A DNA stretch of 64,000 nt from Acanthosepion esculentum (GCA_964036315.1 CAXIWW010000817.1:4871501-4935500); one strand, 5' to 3'. Positions 39,501 to 52,020 are shown, counted from the stretch's first letter. Translations and numbers: made by a program. The notes: generated by a model from the sequence alone, not told the origin.

Positions 39501-40943
39501 AAGACCCATGCAGACGACCCCCCACCCAGGAGACAGTCCCAGAAAGTCCCACGCAGAAGACCCCCCACACAGGAGACAGTCCCAGAATGTCCCACGTAGA
39601 CGACCCACAGTCCCAGAAAGTCACACGCAGAAGACCCCCAGTCCCAGAATGTCCCACGCAGACGACACACCACACAGGAGACAGTTCTCAGAAAGTCCCA
39701 AACAGACGACACCCACCCAAGAGACAGTCCCAGAAAGTCCCACGCAGACGACCCCTGTCCCAGAAAGTCCCACGCAGACGACACCGCACCCAGGAGACAG
39801 TCCCAGAAATCCCACGCAGATGAACCCCAGTCCCAGAAAGTCCCACGCAGAAGACCCCCAGTCCTACAAAGTACCAAGCAGACGACCCCCCACCCAGGAG
39901 ACAGTCCTATAAAGTCCCACGTTGACGACCCCCAGTCTCAGAAAGTCCCACGCAGACGACCACCAGTCCACGAAAGTCCCACGCAGACGACCCCCTCGTC
40001 CCAGAAATCCAACGCAGACTACCCCCAGTCCCAGAAAGTCCCACACAGACGACCCCCAGTCCCAGAAAGTCCCACGCAGACGACCCCCAGTCCCAGAATG
40101 TCCCACGAAGACGATACCCAACCCAGGAGACAATCCCAGAAAGTCCCACCAAGACGACCCCCAGTCCAAGAAAGTCCCATGCAGATGACCCCCCACCCAG
40201 GAGACAGTCCCAGAAAGTCCCACGCAGACGACCCCCACACAGGAGACAGTCCCAGAATGTCCCACGTAGACGACCCACATTCACAGAAAGTCACACGCAG
40301 AAGACCCCCAGTCCCAGAAAGTCCCACGCAGACGACACAACACACAGGAGACAGTTCTCAGAAAGTCCAAAACAGACGAACCCCCACCAAGGAGACAGTC
40401 CCAGAAAGTCCCACGCAGACGACCCCCACTCCCAGAAAGTCCCACGCAGAAGGCCCCCAGTCCCAGAAAGTCCCACGCAGACGACCCCAGTCCCAAAAAG
40501 TCCCACGCAGACGGCCCCCACCCAGGAGACAGTCCCAGAAAGTCCCACGCAGACGACCCCCAGTCACAGAAATTCCCACGATGAGGTGCCCCCCACCCAG
40601 GAGCCAGTCCCAGAAAGTTCCAAAAAGACGACCCCCCACCCAGGAGACAGTCCCAGAAAGTCCCTCGCAGACGACCCCCAGTCCCAGAAAGTGCCACGAA
40701 GACAACCCCCAGTCCCACAAAGTCCCACGCAGACGACACCGCACCCAGGAGAGTGTCCGAGACAGACCCACGCAGACGACCCACTGTCCCAGAAAGTCCC
40801 ACGCAGACGAGTCCCCACCCAGAAAACAGTCCAAGAAAGTCCCACGCAGACGACCCCAGTCCCAGAAAGTCCATCGCAGACGGCCCCCCACCCAGGAGAC
40901 AGTCCAAGAAAGTCCCACGCAGACGACCCCCAGTCACAGAAAA
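36552..40943 (+). repeat. 4392-bp tandem duplication in satellite A, copy 1
   Basis: Every open frame and variant in this interval recurs exactly 4392 bp later. The start is fixed by tcccacgcagtcgacccc (36552 and 40944). The only difference I noticed is at 37778-37779, GA here against AC at 42170-42171. Near-identity over 4.4 kb of otherwise variable repeat points to a very recent event, or to an assembly duplication. Confidence 0.93.
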
Positions 40944-43900
40944 TCCCACGCAGTCGACCCCAAGTCAGAGAAAATCCGACGCAGACGACCCCCAGTCTAA
41001 GAAAGTCCCATGAAGACGACCCCCACCAAGGAGACAGTCCCAGAAAGTCCCATGAAGACGACCCCCACTCCCAGAAAGTCCCTCGTAGACGGCCCCCAGT
41101 CACAGAAAGTCCAACGCACGACTCACAGTCCCAGAAAGACCCACGCAGACGACCCCCAACCAGCAGACACTCACAGAAAGACCCACGCAGACGACCCCCA
41201 GTCCAAAAAAGTCCCACGCAGACGACACCCAGTCCCAGAAAGACCCACGCAGACGAGTCCCCACCCAGGAAACAGTCCCAGAAAGTCCCACGCAGACGAC
41301 CCCACACCCAGGAGAGAGTCCAAGAAAGATCCACGTAGACGACCCCCAGTCCCAGAAAGTCCCACGCAGACGAACCCCGACCCAGAAGACAGTCACAGAA
41401 AGACCCACGCAGACGACCCCCAGTCCAAAAAAGTCCCACGCAGACGACCCCCAGTACCAGAAAGTCCCACGCAGACGGCCCCCAGTCCCAGAAAGTCCCA
41501 AACAATCGACCTCGCACCCAGGAGACAGTCCCAGAAAGTCCCAGGCAGACGACCCCCACTCCCAGAAAGTCCCACGAAGACGGCCCCCAGTCCCAGAAAG
41601 TCCCACGCAGACGAACCCCAGGCCCAGCAATCCCAGGCAGACAACCCCCCACACAGGAGACATTCCCAGAAAGACCGACGCAGACGACCCCCAGTCCCAG
41701 AAATTCCCAAAGACGACCCCCCACCCAGGAGACAGTCCCAGAAAGTCCCACGCAGACGACCCCCATTCCCAGAAAGTCCCACACAGACGACCCCAGTCGC
41801 AGGAAGTCCAAAGCAGACGACCCACAGTCCCAGGAGACATTCCCAGAAAGTCCCACGCAGACGGCCCCCAGTCCCAGAAAGACCCACGCAGACGGCCCCC
41901 AGTCCGACAAAGTCACACGCAGAAGACCCCCAGTCCCAGAAAGTCCCACGCAGACGACACTCCACACAGGAGACAGTTCTAAGAAAGTCCCAAACAGACG
42001 ACCCCCCACGCAGGTGACTGTCCCAGAAAGTCCCACGCAGACGGCCCCCAGTCCCAGAAAGTCCCACGCAGACGTCCCCAGTCCCAGAAAGTCCCACGCA
42101 GACGGCCCCTCAACCAGGAGACAGTCCCAGAAAGTCCAACGCAGACGACCCCCAGTCACAGAAAATTCCACGCAGACGTACCCCCCACCCAGGAGACAGT
42201 CCCCGAATGTCCCACGCAGACGACCCTCAGTCTAAGAAAGTCCCATGAAGAAGACCCCCACGAAGGAGACAGTCCCAGAAAGTCACATGCAGACGACCCC
42301 CACTCCCAGAAAGTCCCTCGTAGACGGCCCCCAGTCACAGAAAGTCCAACGCAGACGACCCCCAGTCCCAGAAAGTCCAACGCAGACGAGCCCACCCGGC
42401 AGACAGTCCCAGAAAGTCCTACGCAGACAACCCCCAGTCCCAGAAATTCCCATGCAGACGACCCCCACCAGGAGACATTCCCAGAAAGTCCAACGCAGAT
42501 GAGCCCCACCCGGCAGACAGTCCCAGAAAGTCCCACGCAGACGACCCCCAGTCCAAGAAAGTCCCACGCAGACGACCCCCAGTCCAAGAAAGTCCAACGC
42601 AGACGAATACCAGTCCCAGAAAGTCCCAGGGAGACGAACGCCCACCCAGGAGACAGTCCCAGAAAGACACACGGAGACGACCCCCAGTCCCAGAAAGTCC
42701 CACGAAGACGACACCCCCACCCAGGAGACAGTCCCAGAAAGTCCCACGCAGACGAACCCCAGTCCCAGAAAATCCAACGCAGACGACCCCCAGTCCCAGA
42801 AAATCCAACGCAGACGAGCCCCATTCCCAGAAAGTCCCACGCAGACGAACCCCCACCCAGGAGACAGTCACAGAAAGACCCACGCAGACGACCCCCAGTC
42901 CCAGAATGTACCACGCAGACGACCCCCAGTCCCAGAAAGTCCCACGCAGACTACCCCAGTCCCAGAAAGTCCCACGCAGTCTACACCCTACCAAGGAGAC
43001 AGTCCCAGAAATACCCACGCAGACGACAACCACTCCCAGAAAAACGCACGCAGACGATGCCACCCAGGAGACAGACCCAGAAAGTCCCACGCAGACGACC
43101 CGCCACCCAGTAGACAGTCCCAGAAAGTCCAACGCAGACGTATCCCCACCCAGGAGACAGTCCCAGAAAGACCCACGCAGACCAGCCCCAGTCACAGAAA
43201 GTCCCACACAGACGACCCCCAGTCCTAGGACGTCCCATGCAGACGACCACCACCCAGGAGACAGTCCCAGAAAATCACACGCATGCGACGCCCACCCAGG
43301 AGACAGTCTCACAAAGTCCCACGCAGACGAGCCCCCACCCAGGAGACAGTCCCAGAAAGTCCCACGCTGGCGACCCCCCACGCATGAGACAGTCCCAGAA
43401 AGTCCAACGCAGACGAACCCCCACCCAGGAGACAATCCCAGAAAGACTCACGCAGACGAGCCCCATTACCAGAAAGTCCCACACAGACGACCCCCAGTCC
43501 TAGGAAGTCCCATGCAGACGACCCCCACCCAGGAGACAGTCCCAGAAAGTTCCAAACAGACAACCCTCCACCCAGGAGACAGTCCCAGAAAGTCCCACGC
43601 AGACGACCCCAGTTCCAGAAAGTCCCACGCAGACGACCCCGCACCCAGGAGACAGTCACAGAAAGTCCCACGCAGATGACCCCCAGTCCCAGAAAGTCCC
43701 ACGCAGACGACCCTCTCGTCCCAGAAAGTCCAACGCAGACTACCCCCAGTCCCAGAATGTCCCACGCAGACGACCCCCAGTCCCAGAAAGTCCCACGCAG
43801 ACGACCCCCAGTCCCAGAAAGTCCCACGCAGACGATACCCAACCCAGGAGACAATCCCAGAAAGTCCCACGCAGACGACCCCCAGTCCCAGAAAGACCCA

Positions 43901-45335
43901 TGCAGACGACCCCCCACCCAGGAGACAGTCCCAGAAAGTCCCACGCAGAAGACCCCCCACACAGGAGACAGTCCCAGAATGTCCCACGTAGACGACCCAC
44001 AGTCCCAGAAAGTCACACGCAGAAGACCCCCAGTCCCAGAATGTCCCACGCAGACGACACACCACACAGGAGACAGTTCTCAGAAAGTCCCAAACAGACG
44101 ACACCCACCCAAGAGACAGTCCCAGAAAGTCCCACGCAGACGACCCCTGTCCCAGAAAGTCCCACGCAGACGACACCGCACCCAGGAGACAGTCCCAGAA
44201 ATCCCACGCAGATGAACCCCAGTCCCAGAAAGTCCCACGCAGAAGACCCCCAGTCCTACAAAGTACCAAGCAGACGACCCCCCACCCAGGAGACAGTCCT
44301 ATAAAGTCCCACGTTGACGACCCCCAGTCTCAGAAAGTCCCACGCAGACGACCACCAGTCCACGAAAGTCCCACGCAGACGACCCCCTCGTCCCAGAAAT
44401 CCAACGCAGACTACCCCCAGTCCCAGAAAGTCCCACACAGACGACCCCCAGTCCCAGAAAGTCCCACGCAGACGACCCCCAGTCCCAGAATGTCCCACGA
44501 AGACGATACCCAACCCAGGAGACAATCCCAGAAAGTCCCACCAAGACGACCCCCAGTCCAAGAAAGTCCCATGCAGATGACCCCCCACCCAGGAGACAGT
44601 CCCAGAAAGTCCCACGCAGACGACCCCCACACAGGAGACAGTCCCAGAATGTCCCACGTAGACGACCCACATTCACAGAAAGTCACACGCAGAAGACCCC
44701 CAGTCCCAGAAAGTCCCACGCAGACGACACAACACACAGGAGACAGTTCTCAGAAAGTCCAAAACAGACGAACCCCCACCAAGGAGACAGTCCCAGAAAG
44801 TCCCACGCAGACGACCCCCACTCCCAGAAAGTCCCACGCAGAAGGCCCCCAGTCCCAGAAAGTCCCACGCAGACGACCCCAGTCCCAAAAAGTCCCACGC
44901 AGACGGCCCCCACCCAGGAGACAGTCCCAGAAAGTCCCACGCAGACGACCCCCAGTCACAGAAATTCCCACGATGAGGTGCCCCCCACCCAGGAGCCAGT
45001 CCCAGAAAGTTCCAAAAAGACGACCCCCCACCCAGGAGACAGTCCCAGAAAGTCCCTCGCAGACGACCCCCAGTCCCAGAAAGTGCCACGAAGACAACCC
45101 CCAGTCCCACAAAGTCCCACGCAGACGACACCGCACCCAGGAGAGTGTCCGAGACAGACCCACGCAGACGACCCACTGTCCCAGAAAGTCCCACGCAGAC
45201 GAGTCCCCACCCAGAAAACAGTCCAAGAAAGTCCCACGCAGACGACCCCAGTCCCAGAAAGTCCATCGCAGACGGCCCCCCACCCAGGAGACAGTCCAAG
45301 AAAGTCCCACGCAGACGACCCCCAGTCACAGAAAA
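40944..45335 (+). repeat. 4392-bp tandem duplication in satellite A, copy 2
   Basis: Second copy, directly adjacent to copy 1. The breakpoint lies within tcccacgc, which is present at 36552, 40944 and 45336, so the duplication is bounded by core-unit homology. After 45343 the sequence differs from the start of copy 2 (cgcgtacg against cgcagtcg). Confidence 0.93.
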
Positions 45336-45720
45336 TCCCACGCGTACGTGCCACCCACCCAGGAGCCAGTCCCAGAAAGTCCCAAAAAGACGACCCCCCA
45401 CCCAGGAGACAGTCCCAGAAAGTCCCACGCAGACGACCCCCAGTCCCAGAAAGTCCCACGCAGACAACCCCCAGTCCCACAAAGTCCCACGCAGACGACA
45501 CCGCACCCAGGAGACTGTCCCAGACAGACCCACGCAGACGAACCACTGTCCCAGAAAGTCCCACGCAGACGAGTCCCCACCAAGGAAAGAGTCCCAGAAA
45601 GTCCCACGCAGACGACCACCCACCCATGAGAGAATCCCAGAAGGACCCACGCAGACGCCCCCAGTCCCAAAAATTCCAACGCAGACGACCCCCAGTCCCA
45701 CAAAGTCCCACGCAGACGAC
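44960..45720 (+). repeat. Local tandem higher-order repeat of about 370 bp in satellite A
   Basis: Two successive copies share aggagccagtcccagaaag, gacgacaccgcacccagg and the variant gacagacccacgcagacg at an offset of about 370 bp (45121 against 45491). A degenerate third start lies near 45690. The first copy straddles the end of the 4392-bp duplication. Confidence 0.65.
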
Positions 45721-46933
45721 ACCGCTCCCAGGAGACTGTCCCAGAAAGTCCCACGCAGACGAAACACCTCCCAGGAGACAGTCCCAGAAAGTCCCATGTA
45801 GACGACCCCCCACCCAGGAGACAGTCCCAGAAAGTCCCACGCAGACGACACCCCCCACCAACGAGACAGCCCCAGAAAGTCCCACGCAGACGAAACACCT
45901 CCCAGGAGACAGTCCCAGAAAGACCCACGCAGACGACCCCCAGTCCCAGAAAGTTCCACGCAGACGACTCCCCACCCAGTTGAAAGTCCCAGAAAGTCCC
46001 ACGCAGAAAACCGCCCACCCAGGAGAGAGTCCAAGAAAGACCCACGCAGACGACCCCGAGTCACAGAAAGTCCCATGCCGACGACACCCCACCCAGGAGA
46101 CAGTCCCAGATATTCCAAGCAGACGACCCCCACCCAGGAGACAGTCCCAGAAATTCCAACGCAGACGAGCCCCAGTCGAAGAAAGTCCCACTCAGACGAC
46201 ACCCAGACAGGAGACAGTCCCAGCAAGACCCACGCAGACGACCCCCAGTCACAGAAAGTGCCACGCAGAAGAACACCCACCCAGGAGACAGTCCCAGAAA
46301 GTCCCACGCAGACGACCCCCCACCCAGGAGACAGTCCCAGAATGTCCCACGCAGACGAGCCCCCAGTCCAAGAAAGTCCCACCGAGACGACCCTCACCAA
46401 GGAGACAGTCCCAGAAAGTCCCACGCAGACGACACCCACCCAGGAGACAGTCCCATAAAGTCCCACGCAGACGACCCCCCGTCCCAGGAAGTCCCATGCA
46501 GACGACCCCCACCCAGGAGACAGTCCCAGAAAGTCCCACGCAGACGACCCCCAGTCCAAGAAAATCCAACGCAGACGAACACCCACCCAGGAGACAGTCC
46601 CAGAAAGTCCCAAACAGACGACCCCCACCCAGGAGACAATCCCAGAAAGTCAGACTCAGACGACCCCCAGTCCCAGAAACTCCCATGCAGAGGAGCCCCC
46701 ACCCAGGAGACTGTCCAAGAAAGTCCCACGCAGACGACCTCCAGTCCAAGAAAGTCCCATGCAGACGAGCCCCCACCCAGGAGACAGTACCAGAATGTCC
46801 CACGCAGACGACCCCCAGACCCAGAAAGTCCCACTCAGACGACCCCCACCCAGGAGACAGACCCAGAAAGGCCGAAGCAAACGACCCCCAGTCCCAGAAA
46901 GTCCCATGCGGACGACCCCCCACCCAGGAGACA

Positions 46934-47120
46934 GCCTGCTACAAGCCGAATACGCCTGGCTCTTTTGTGAAACTGCCTTGCAAGCAATCTCAGGCCGCTA
47001 CAAATCGACATCTCCTGTCTCTTTTGTGACAACTGCCTTACAAGCAATCTCAGGCTGCTGCAAGACGAATTCTCCCGGCTCTTTTGTGCAAATTGCCTTA
47101 CAAGCAATCCCAGGCTGATA
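46934..47120 (+). repeat. 187-bp inverted repeat, left arm
   Basis: The reverse complement of 47193-47379 matches this arm over all 187 bp without gaps, with about six mismatches seen. The arm starts at gcctgctacaagccg, the first bases after satellite A, and ends at cccaggctgata. The loop is 47121-47192. Confidence 0.9.
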
Positions 47121-47192
47121 CAAATCGACATCTCCTGGCTCTTTTGTGGCAACTGCCTTACAAGAAATCTCATGCTGCTTCAAGCCGATTTC
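46934..47192 (+). repeat. Satellite B short plus-oriented segment
   Basis: About 4.3 B monomers continue the plus orientation of 29244-34897 after the A block. They then switch abruptly to the opposite orientation at about 47192 (gccgatttc/tagcagcc). Most of the segment forms the left arm of an inverted repeat. Confidence 0.92.
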
Positions 47193-47379
47193 TAGCAGCC
47201 TGGGATTGCTTGTAAGGCAATTTGCACAAAAGGTCCAGGAGAATTCGTCTTGCAGCAGCCTGAGATTGCTTGTAAGGCTGTTGTCACAAAAGAGACAGGA
47301 GATGTCGATTTGTAGCGGCCTGAGATTGCTTGCAAGGCAGTTGCACAAAAGAGCCAGGCGTATTCGGCTTGTAGCAGGC
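47193..47379 (-). repeat. 187-bp inverted repeat, right arm
   Basis: This arm runs from tagcagcctggg to cggcttgtagcaggc and pairs with 46934-47120. B monomers continue beyond it in the minus orientation, whereas the left arm is bounded by satellite A. The symmetry therefore stops exactly at the A junction. Confidence 0.9.
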
Positions 47380-49145
47380 TGAGATTGATTGTAAGGCATT
47401 TTTAAAAAAAGAGACAGGAGATGTCGTTTTGTAGCAGCCTGAGATTTCTCTTAAAGCAGTTTTCACAAAAGCGACAAGAGAAGTCGGCTCGTAGACGCCT
47501 GGTATTGCTTGTAAGGCAATTTGCGCAAAAGAGCCAGGAGAATTCCGCATGCATCAGCCAGAGATTGCTTGTAAGGCAGTTGCCACAAATGAGCCAGGAG
47601 AAATCGGCTTGTAGCCGCCTGGGATTGCTTGTAAGGCAATTGGCACAAAAAGCTAGGAGAACTGGGATTGCTGCAGCCTGAGATTACTTGTAAGGCTCTT
47701 GTCACAATAGAACCAGGAGAATTCGGCTTGTAGCAGCCTGAGATTGCTTGTAAGGCAGTTACCACAAAAGAGCCAGGAGAAATCGGCACGTAGACGCCTG
47801 GGATTGCTTTTAAGTCAATTGGCATAAAAAGTCAGGAGAACTGTCCTGGCGGCAGTCTGAAATTGATTGTAAGGCAGTTGTCACAAAAGAGCCAGGCGTA
47901 TTCGGCTTGTAGCAGCCTGAGATTGCTTGTAAGGCTGTTACCACAAAAGAGCCAGGAGAAATCGGCACGTAGCCGCCTGGGATTGCTTTTAAGTCAATTG
48001 GCACAAAAAGTCAGGAGAACTGTCCTGGCGGAAGACTGAGATTGCTTGTAAAGCAGTTGTCACAAAAGAGACAGGAGATGTCGATTTGTAGCGGCCTGAT
48101 ATTACTTGTAAGGCAGTTTTCACAAAAGAGCCAAGTGAAGTCGGCTTGTAGCTGCCTGACATTGCTTGTAAGGCAGTTGTCACAAAAGCGCCAGAAGAAT
48201 TCGGCTTGTAGCAGCCGGAGATTTCTTGCAAGGCAGTTTTCACAAAAGAGCCAAGAGAAGTCGGCTCGTAGCAGCCTGATATTTATTGTAAGGCAGTTGT
48301 CATAAAAGCGCCAGGAGAATTCGGCTCTTAGCAGCCTGAGATTTCTTGTAAGGCAGTTGCCACAAAAGCGCCAGGAGAAATCCGCTCGTAGCCGCTTGGG
48401 ATTGCTTGTAAGGCCATTCGCACAAAAAGCCAGGAGAATTCATTTTGCTGCAACCTGAGAATGCTTGTAAGGCAGATGCCACAAATGAGCCAGGAGAAAT
48501 TGGTTCGTAGCAGCCTGGGATAGGTTCTAAGGCAGTTGTAACAAAAGAGCCAGTATATGTCTATTTGTAGAGGCCAATTCGGCTTGTAGCAGGCTGAGAT
48601 TGCTTGTAAGGCAGTTTTCACAAAAGATACAAGAGATGTGGGTTTGTAGCAGCCTGAGATTGCTTGAAAGGCAGTTTTCACAAAATAGCCAAGAGAAGTC
48701 GGCTCGTAGCAGTGTGACATTGCTTGTAAGGCAGTTGTCACGAAAGAGCCAGGAGATCGATTTTTTAGCAGCCTGAGATTGCTTGTAATGCAGTTGTCTT
48801 AAAAGTGCCAGCAGGTGTAGGCTTGTAGAAGAATGAGATTGCTTGTAAGGCAATTTTCACAAATCTCCCAGGAGAACCGGCTCGTAGAATCCTATGTTTG
48901 CGTGTAAGGCACTTTCCACAAAAAGCCAGGAGAAATGGGATCGTAGCAGCCTGAGATTGCTTGTAAGGCAGGTGTCACAAAAGAGCCAGGCGTATTCGGA
49001 TTGTAGCAGCCTGAGATTGATTTTGCGTAGTTTTCACAGAAGAGCCAGCAGGTGTGGGCTTGTATCAGCCTGAGATTGCTTGTAAGGCAGTTTTCACAAA
49101 AGAGCCAGGAAATGCCGTTTTGTAGCAGCCTGAGATTGCTTGTAA
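47193..49145 (-). repeat. Satellite B array 3, inverted orientation
   Basis: About 32 monomers in reverse orientation. The variant series mirrors parts of 29244-34897: the reverse complement of 47380-47560 resembles 34700-34860, that of 48527-48853 resembles parts of 29821-29900 and 31365-31628, and that of 48490-49145 resembles 29244-29900. From 48758 rightwards it is also the outer part of the left arm of the giant palindrome. Confidence 0.94.
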
Positions 49146-51050
49146 GGGATTTTTCATTTGGTCAATTTATGTAGATCAAATTGTGTGCAATTATTTGATT
49201 TGTCTATATTTACAGGGATTTTTCATTTGCTCAGATAGTAAAAATATTTCTTTTACTGGAAAAAAGTTATAAACAAGTGAAATATGACTGATTTCCCAGT
49301 TTAGGTCCGCCTTACAATTTCCGCAAATGAGATAACACAAGTCCCCATACCGTTGAATTACAACTCGACTCTATTCAAGGTGTCGAAACAATTTCGACTC
49401 GACTCTAATCAAGGTGTCGAAAAAACTTTTGTAATTATGGATAAGGCAAGAAATTCTCGACAATTGGACAGCAATATTTTGTGGATTGTATAAAAAGGAA
49501 AAATTACAAATGCAGTCTTATTGTGCACACTGGAATTCGGACGCTGTAAATTGTCAGACGACATACCGGGCACATGGTGAATGCTGTACTTTTTACTATC
49601 TGAGCAAATGAAAAATCCCTGTATACATAGACTAATCAAATAATTGCACACAATTTGATTCCCATTTTGAAAATATTTCTTTTACTGGAAAGAAGTTATA
49701 AACAAGTGAAATATGACTGATTTCCCAGTTTTGGGCCGCATGACAATTTCCTCAAATGAGCTAACCCAAGTCCCCATACCGTTGAATTTCGTGTCGACTC
49801 TAATCAAGGTGTCGAAAAAAGTTTTGGAATTATAGATAAGGCAAGAAATTTTCGACAATTGGACACCAATTTTTTGTGGATTCTATAAAAAGGCAAAATT
49901 AGAAATGCAGTCTTATTGTGCACACAGGAAGTCGGACGCTGTAAATTGTCAGACGACATACCGTGCACCTGGTGAAAGCTGTACTTTTTACTATCTCAGC
50001 AAATGAAAAATCCCTGTAAACATAGACAAATCAAATAATTGCACACAATTTGATACCCATTTTGAAAATATTTCTTTTACTGGAAAAAGTTATAAACAAG
50101 TGAAATATGACAGATTTCCCAGTTTAGGGCCGCATGAGAATTTCCGCAAATGAGCTAACACAAGTCCCCATACCTTTGAATTTGGCTTCGAATCTATTCA
50201 AGGTGTCGAAAAAACTTTTGTAATTATGGATAAGGTAAGAAATTCCCGACAATTGGACACCAATATTTTGTGGATTCTATAAAAAAGAAAATTACAAATG
50301 CAATCGTATTGTGCTCACTGGAATTCGGACGCTGTAAATTGTCAGACGACATACCGCGCACATGGTGAAAGCTGTACTTTTTACATTCTGACCAAATGAA
50401 AAATCCCTGTATACATAGACAAATCAACTAATTGCAAACAATTTGATACCCATTTTGAAAATATTTCTTTTACACGAAAAAAGTTATAAACAGGTGAAAT
50501 ATGACTGATTACCCAGTTTAAATCCGCATGACAATTTCCGCAAAGGAGCTAACACATGTCCCCATACCGTTTAATTTCGCCTCGACTCTATTCAAGGTGT
50601 CGAAAAAACTTTTGTGATTATAGATAAGGCAAGAAATTCCCGAGAATTGGACAGCAATATTTTGAGGATTCTATAAAAAAGAAAAATTAGAAATGGAGTC
50701 TTATTGTGCACACTGGAATTCGGACGCTATAAATTGTTAGACGACATACCGCGCACATGGTGAAAGCTGTACTTTTTACTATCTGAGCAAATGAAAAATC
50801 CCTGTAAACATAGACAAATCAAATAATTGCACATAATTTGATACCCATTTTGAAAATATTTCTTTTACTGGAAAAAAGTTATAAACAAGTGAAATATGAC
50901 TGATTTCCCAGTTTAGGGCCGCATGACAATTTCCACAAATGAGCTAACACAAGTCCCCATACGCTTGAATTTCGCCTCGACTCTATTCAATGTGTCGAAA
51001 AAACTTTTGTAATTATGGATAAGGTAAGAAATTCCCGACAATTGGACACC
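49146..51050 (+). repeat. Satellite C array 3, with an inverted 5' scrap
   Basis: Bases 49146-49240 are C in reverse orientation: two fragments separated by a 9-bp filler (atttatgta) near 49164. At about 49241-49244, inside a short A-run shared by both sides, the orientation flips to plus and continues to 51050. The landmark (aggt/tggg/aggg) falls at 49303, 49732, 50126, 50520 and 50915, with spacings 429, 394, 394 and 395. The 429-bp unit carries an internal duplication of about 34 bp around tcgactcgactc. The array ends at attggacacc, followed by D. Confidence 0.92.
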
Positions 51051-52020
51051 AGCAGATCAGAGGCCATGCTGCCTGACGTAGTCTAAAATCTTACATTGGA
51101 CGCTCAAATATGGACCGGAAACCAACATATCGGAGGCCATGCTGCTGGACGTAGTTTATCTTTTTACATTAGACGCTCAGATATGGACCAGAAACCAAGA
51201 GATCAGAATCATGGCTGCTGGACATAGTGTATCATCTTACACAAGACGCTCAAATATGGAACGGAAGCCAACAGTTCGGAGGCCATACTGCTGGACGTAG
51301 TCTAAAATCTTATATTACACACTCATATATGGACCGGGAACCAACAGATCAGAGTCCATTCAGCTGGACGTAGTTTATCTTTTTACATTAGACGCTCAAA
51401 TATGCACCAGACACCAAGAGATCTGAAACAGGGCTGCTGGACGTAGTGTATAATCTTACACAAGACGCTCAATTATGGACCGGAAGACAACAGGTCCAAG
51501 GTCATGCTGCTGGGCGTAGTCTTAAATCTGACATTAAACGCTCAAATATGGACCCGAAACCAACAGATCAGAGGCCATGTTGCTGGACGTAGTTTATCAT
51601 TTTACATTAGCCGCTCAAATATGCACAAGAAAGCAAGAGATCAGAAACAGGGCTGCTGGACGTAGTGTATCATCTTACACAAGACGCTCAAATATGGACC
51701 GGAAGCCAACAGGTGGGAGGCCATGCTGCTGGACGTAGTCTAAAATCTTACATTAGGGGCTCAAATATGGACCGGAAACCAACAGATCAGAAGCCATGCT
51801 GCTTGACGTAGTTTATCTTTTTACATTAGACGCTCAAATATGCACCAGAAACCAACAGATCAGAATCATGGCTGCTGGGCGTAGTGTATCATCTTACACA
51901 AGACGCTCAAATATGGACCGGAAGCTAACAGGTCAGAGGCCATGCTGCTGGACGTAGACTAAAATCTTATATTAGACGCCCAAATATGGACCGGAAACCA
52001 ATAGATCAGAGGCCATGCCG

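Larger units (their letters stand above)
34898..46933 (+). repeat. Satellite A array 2 (12 kb), flanked on both sides by satellite B
   Basis: Same 42/31-bp family and same orientation as array 1. Both edges abut plus-oriented B monomers at nearly the same phase: the 40 bp of B at 34858-34897 and at 46932-46971 match at about 38 positions. This suggests the A block interrupts a once-continuous B array. Inside lie a 4392-bp tandem duplication and, at about 44960-45700, a local repeat of about 370 bp. Long open frames such as 44978-47029 (+, 683 codons) and 44673-46628 (-, 651 codons) reflect stop-free units. Confidence 0.95.

Noticed and set aside
34898..46933. Immunoglobulin switch-region-like G-rich repeat
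   Set aside because: The minus strand is G-rich, but it lacks the GAGCT/GGGGT pentamers of switch regions, and nothing immunoglobulin-like is nearby.
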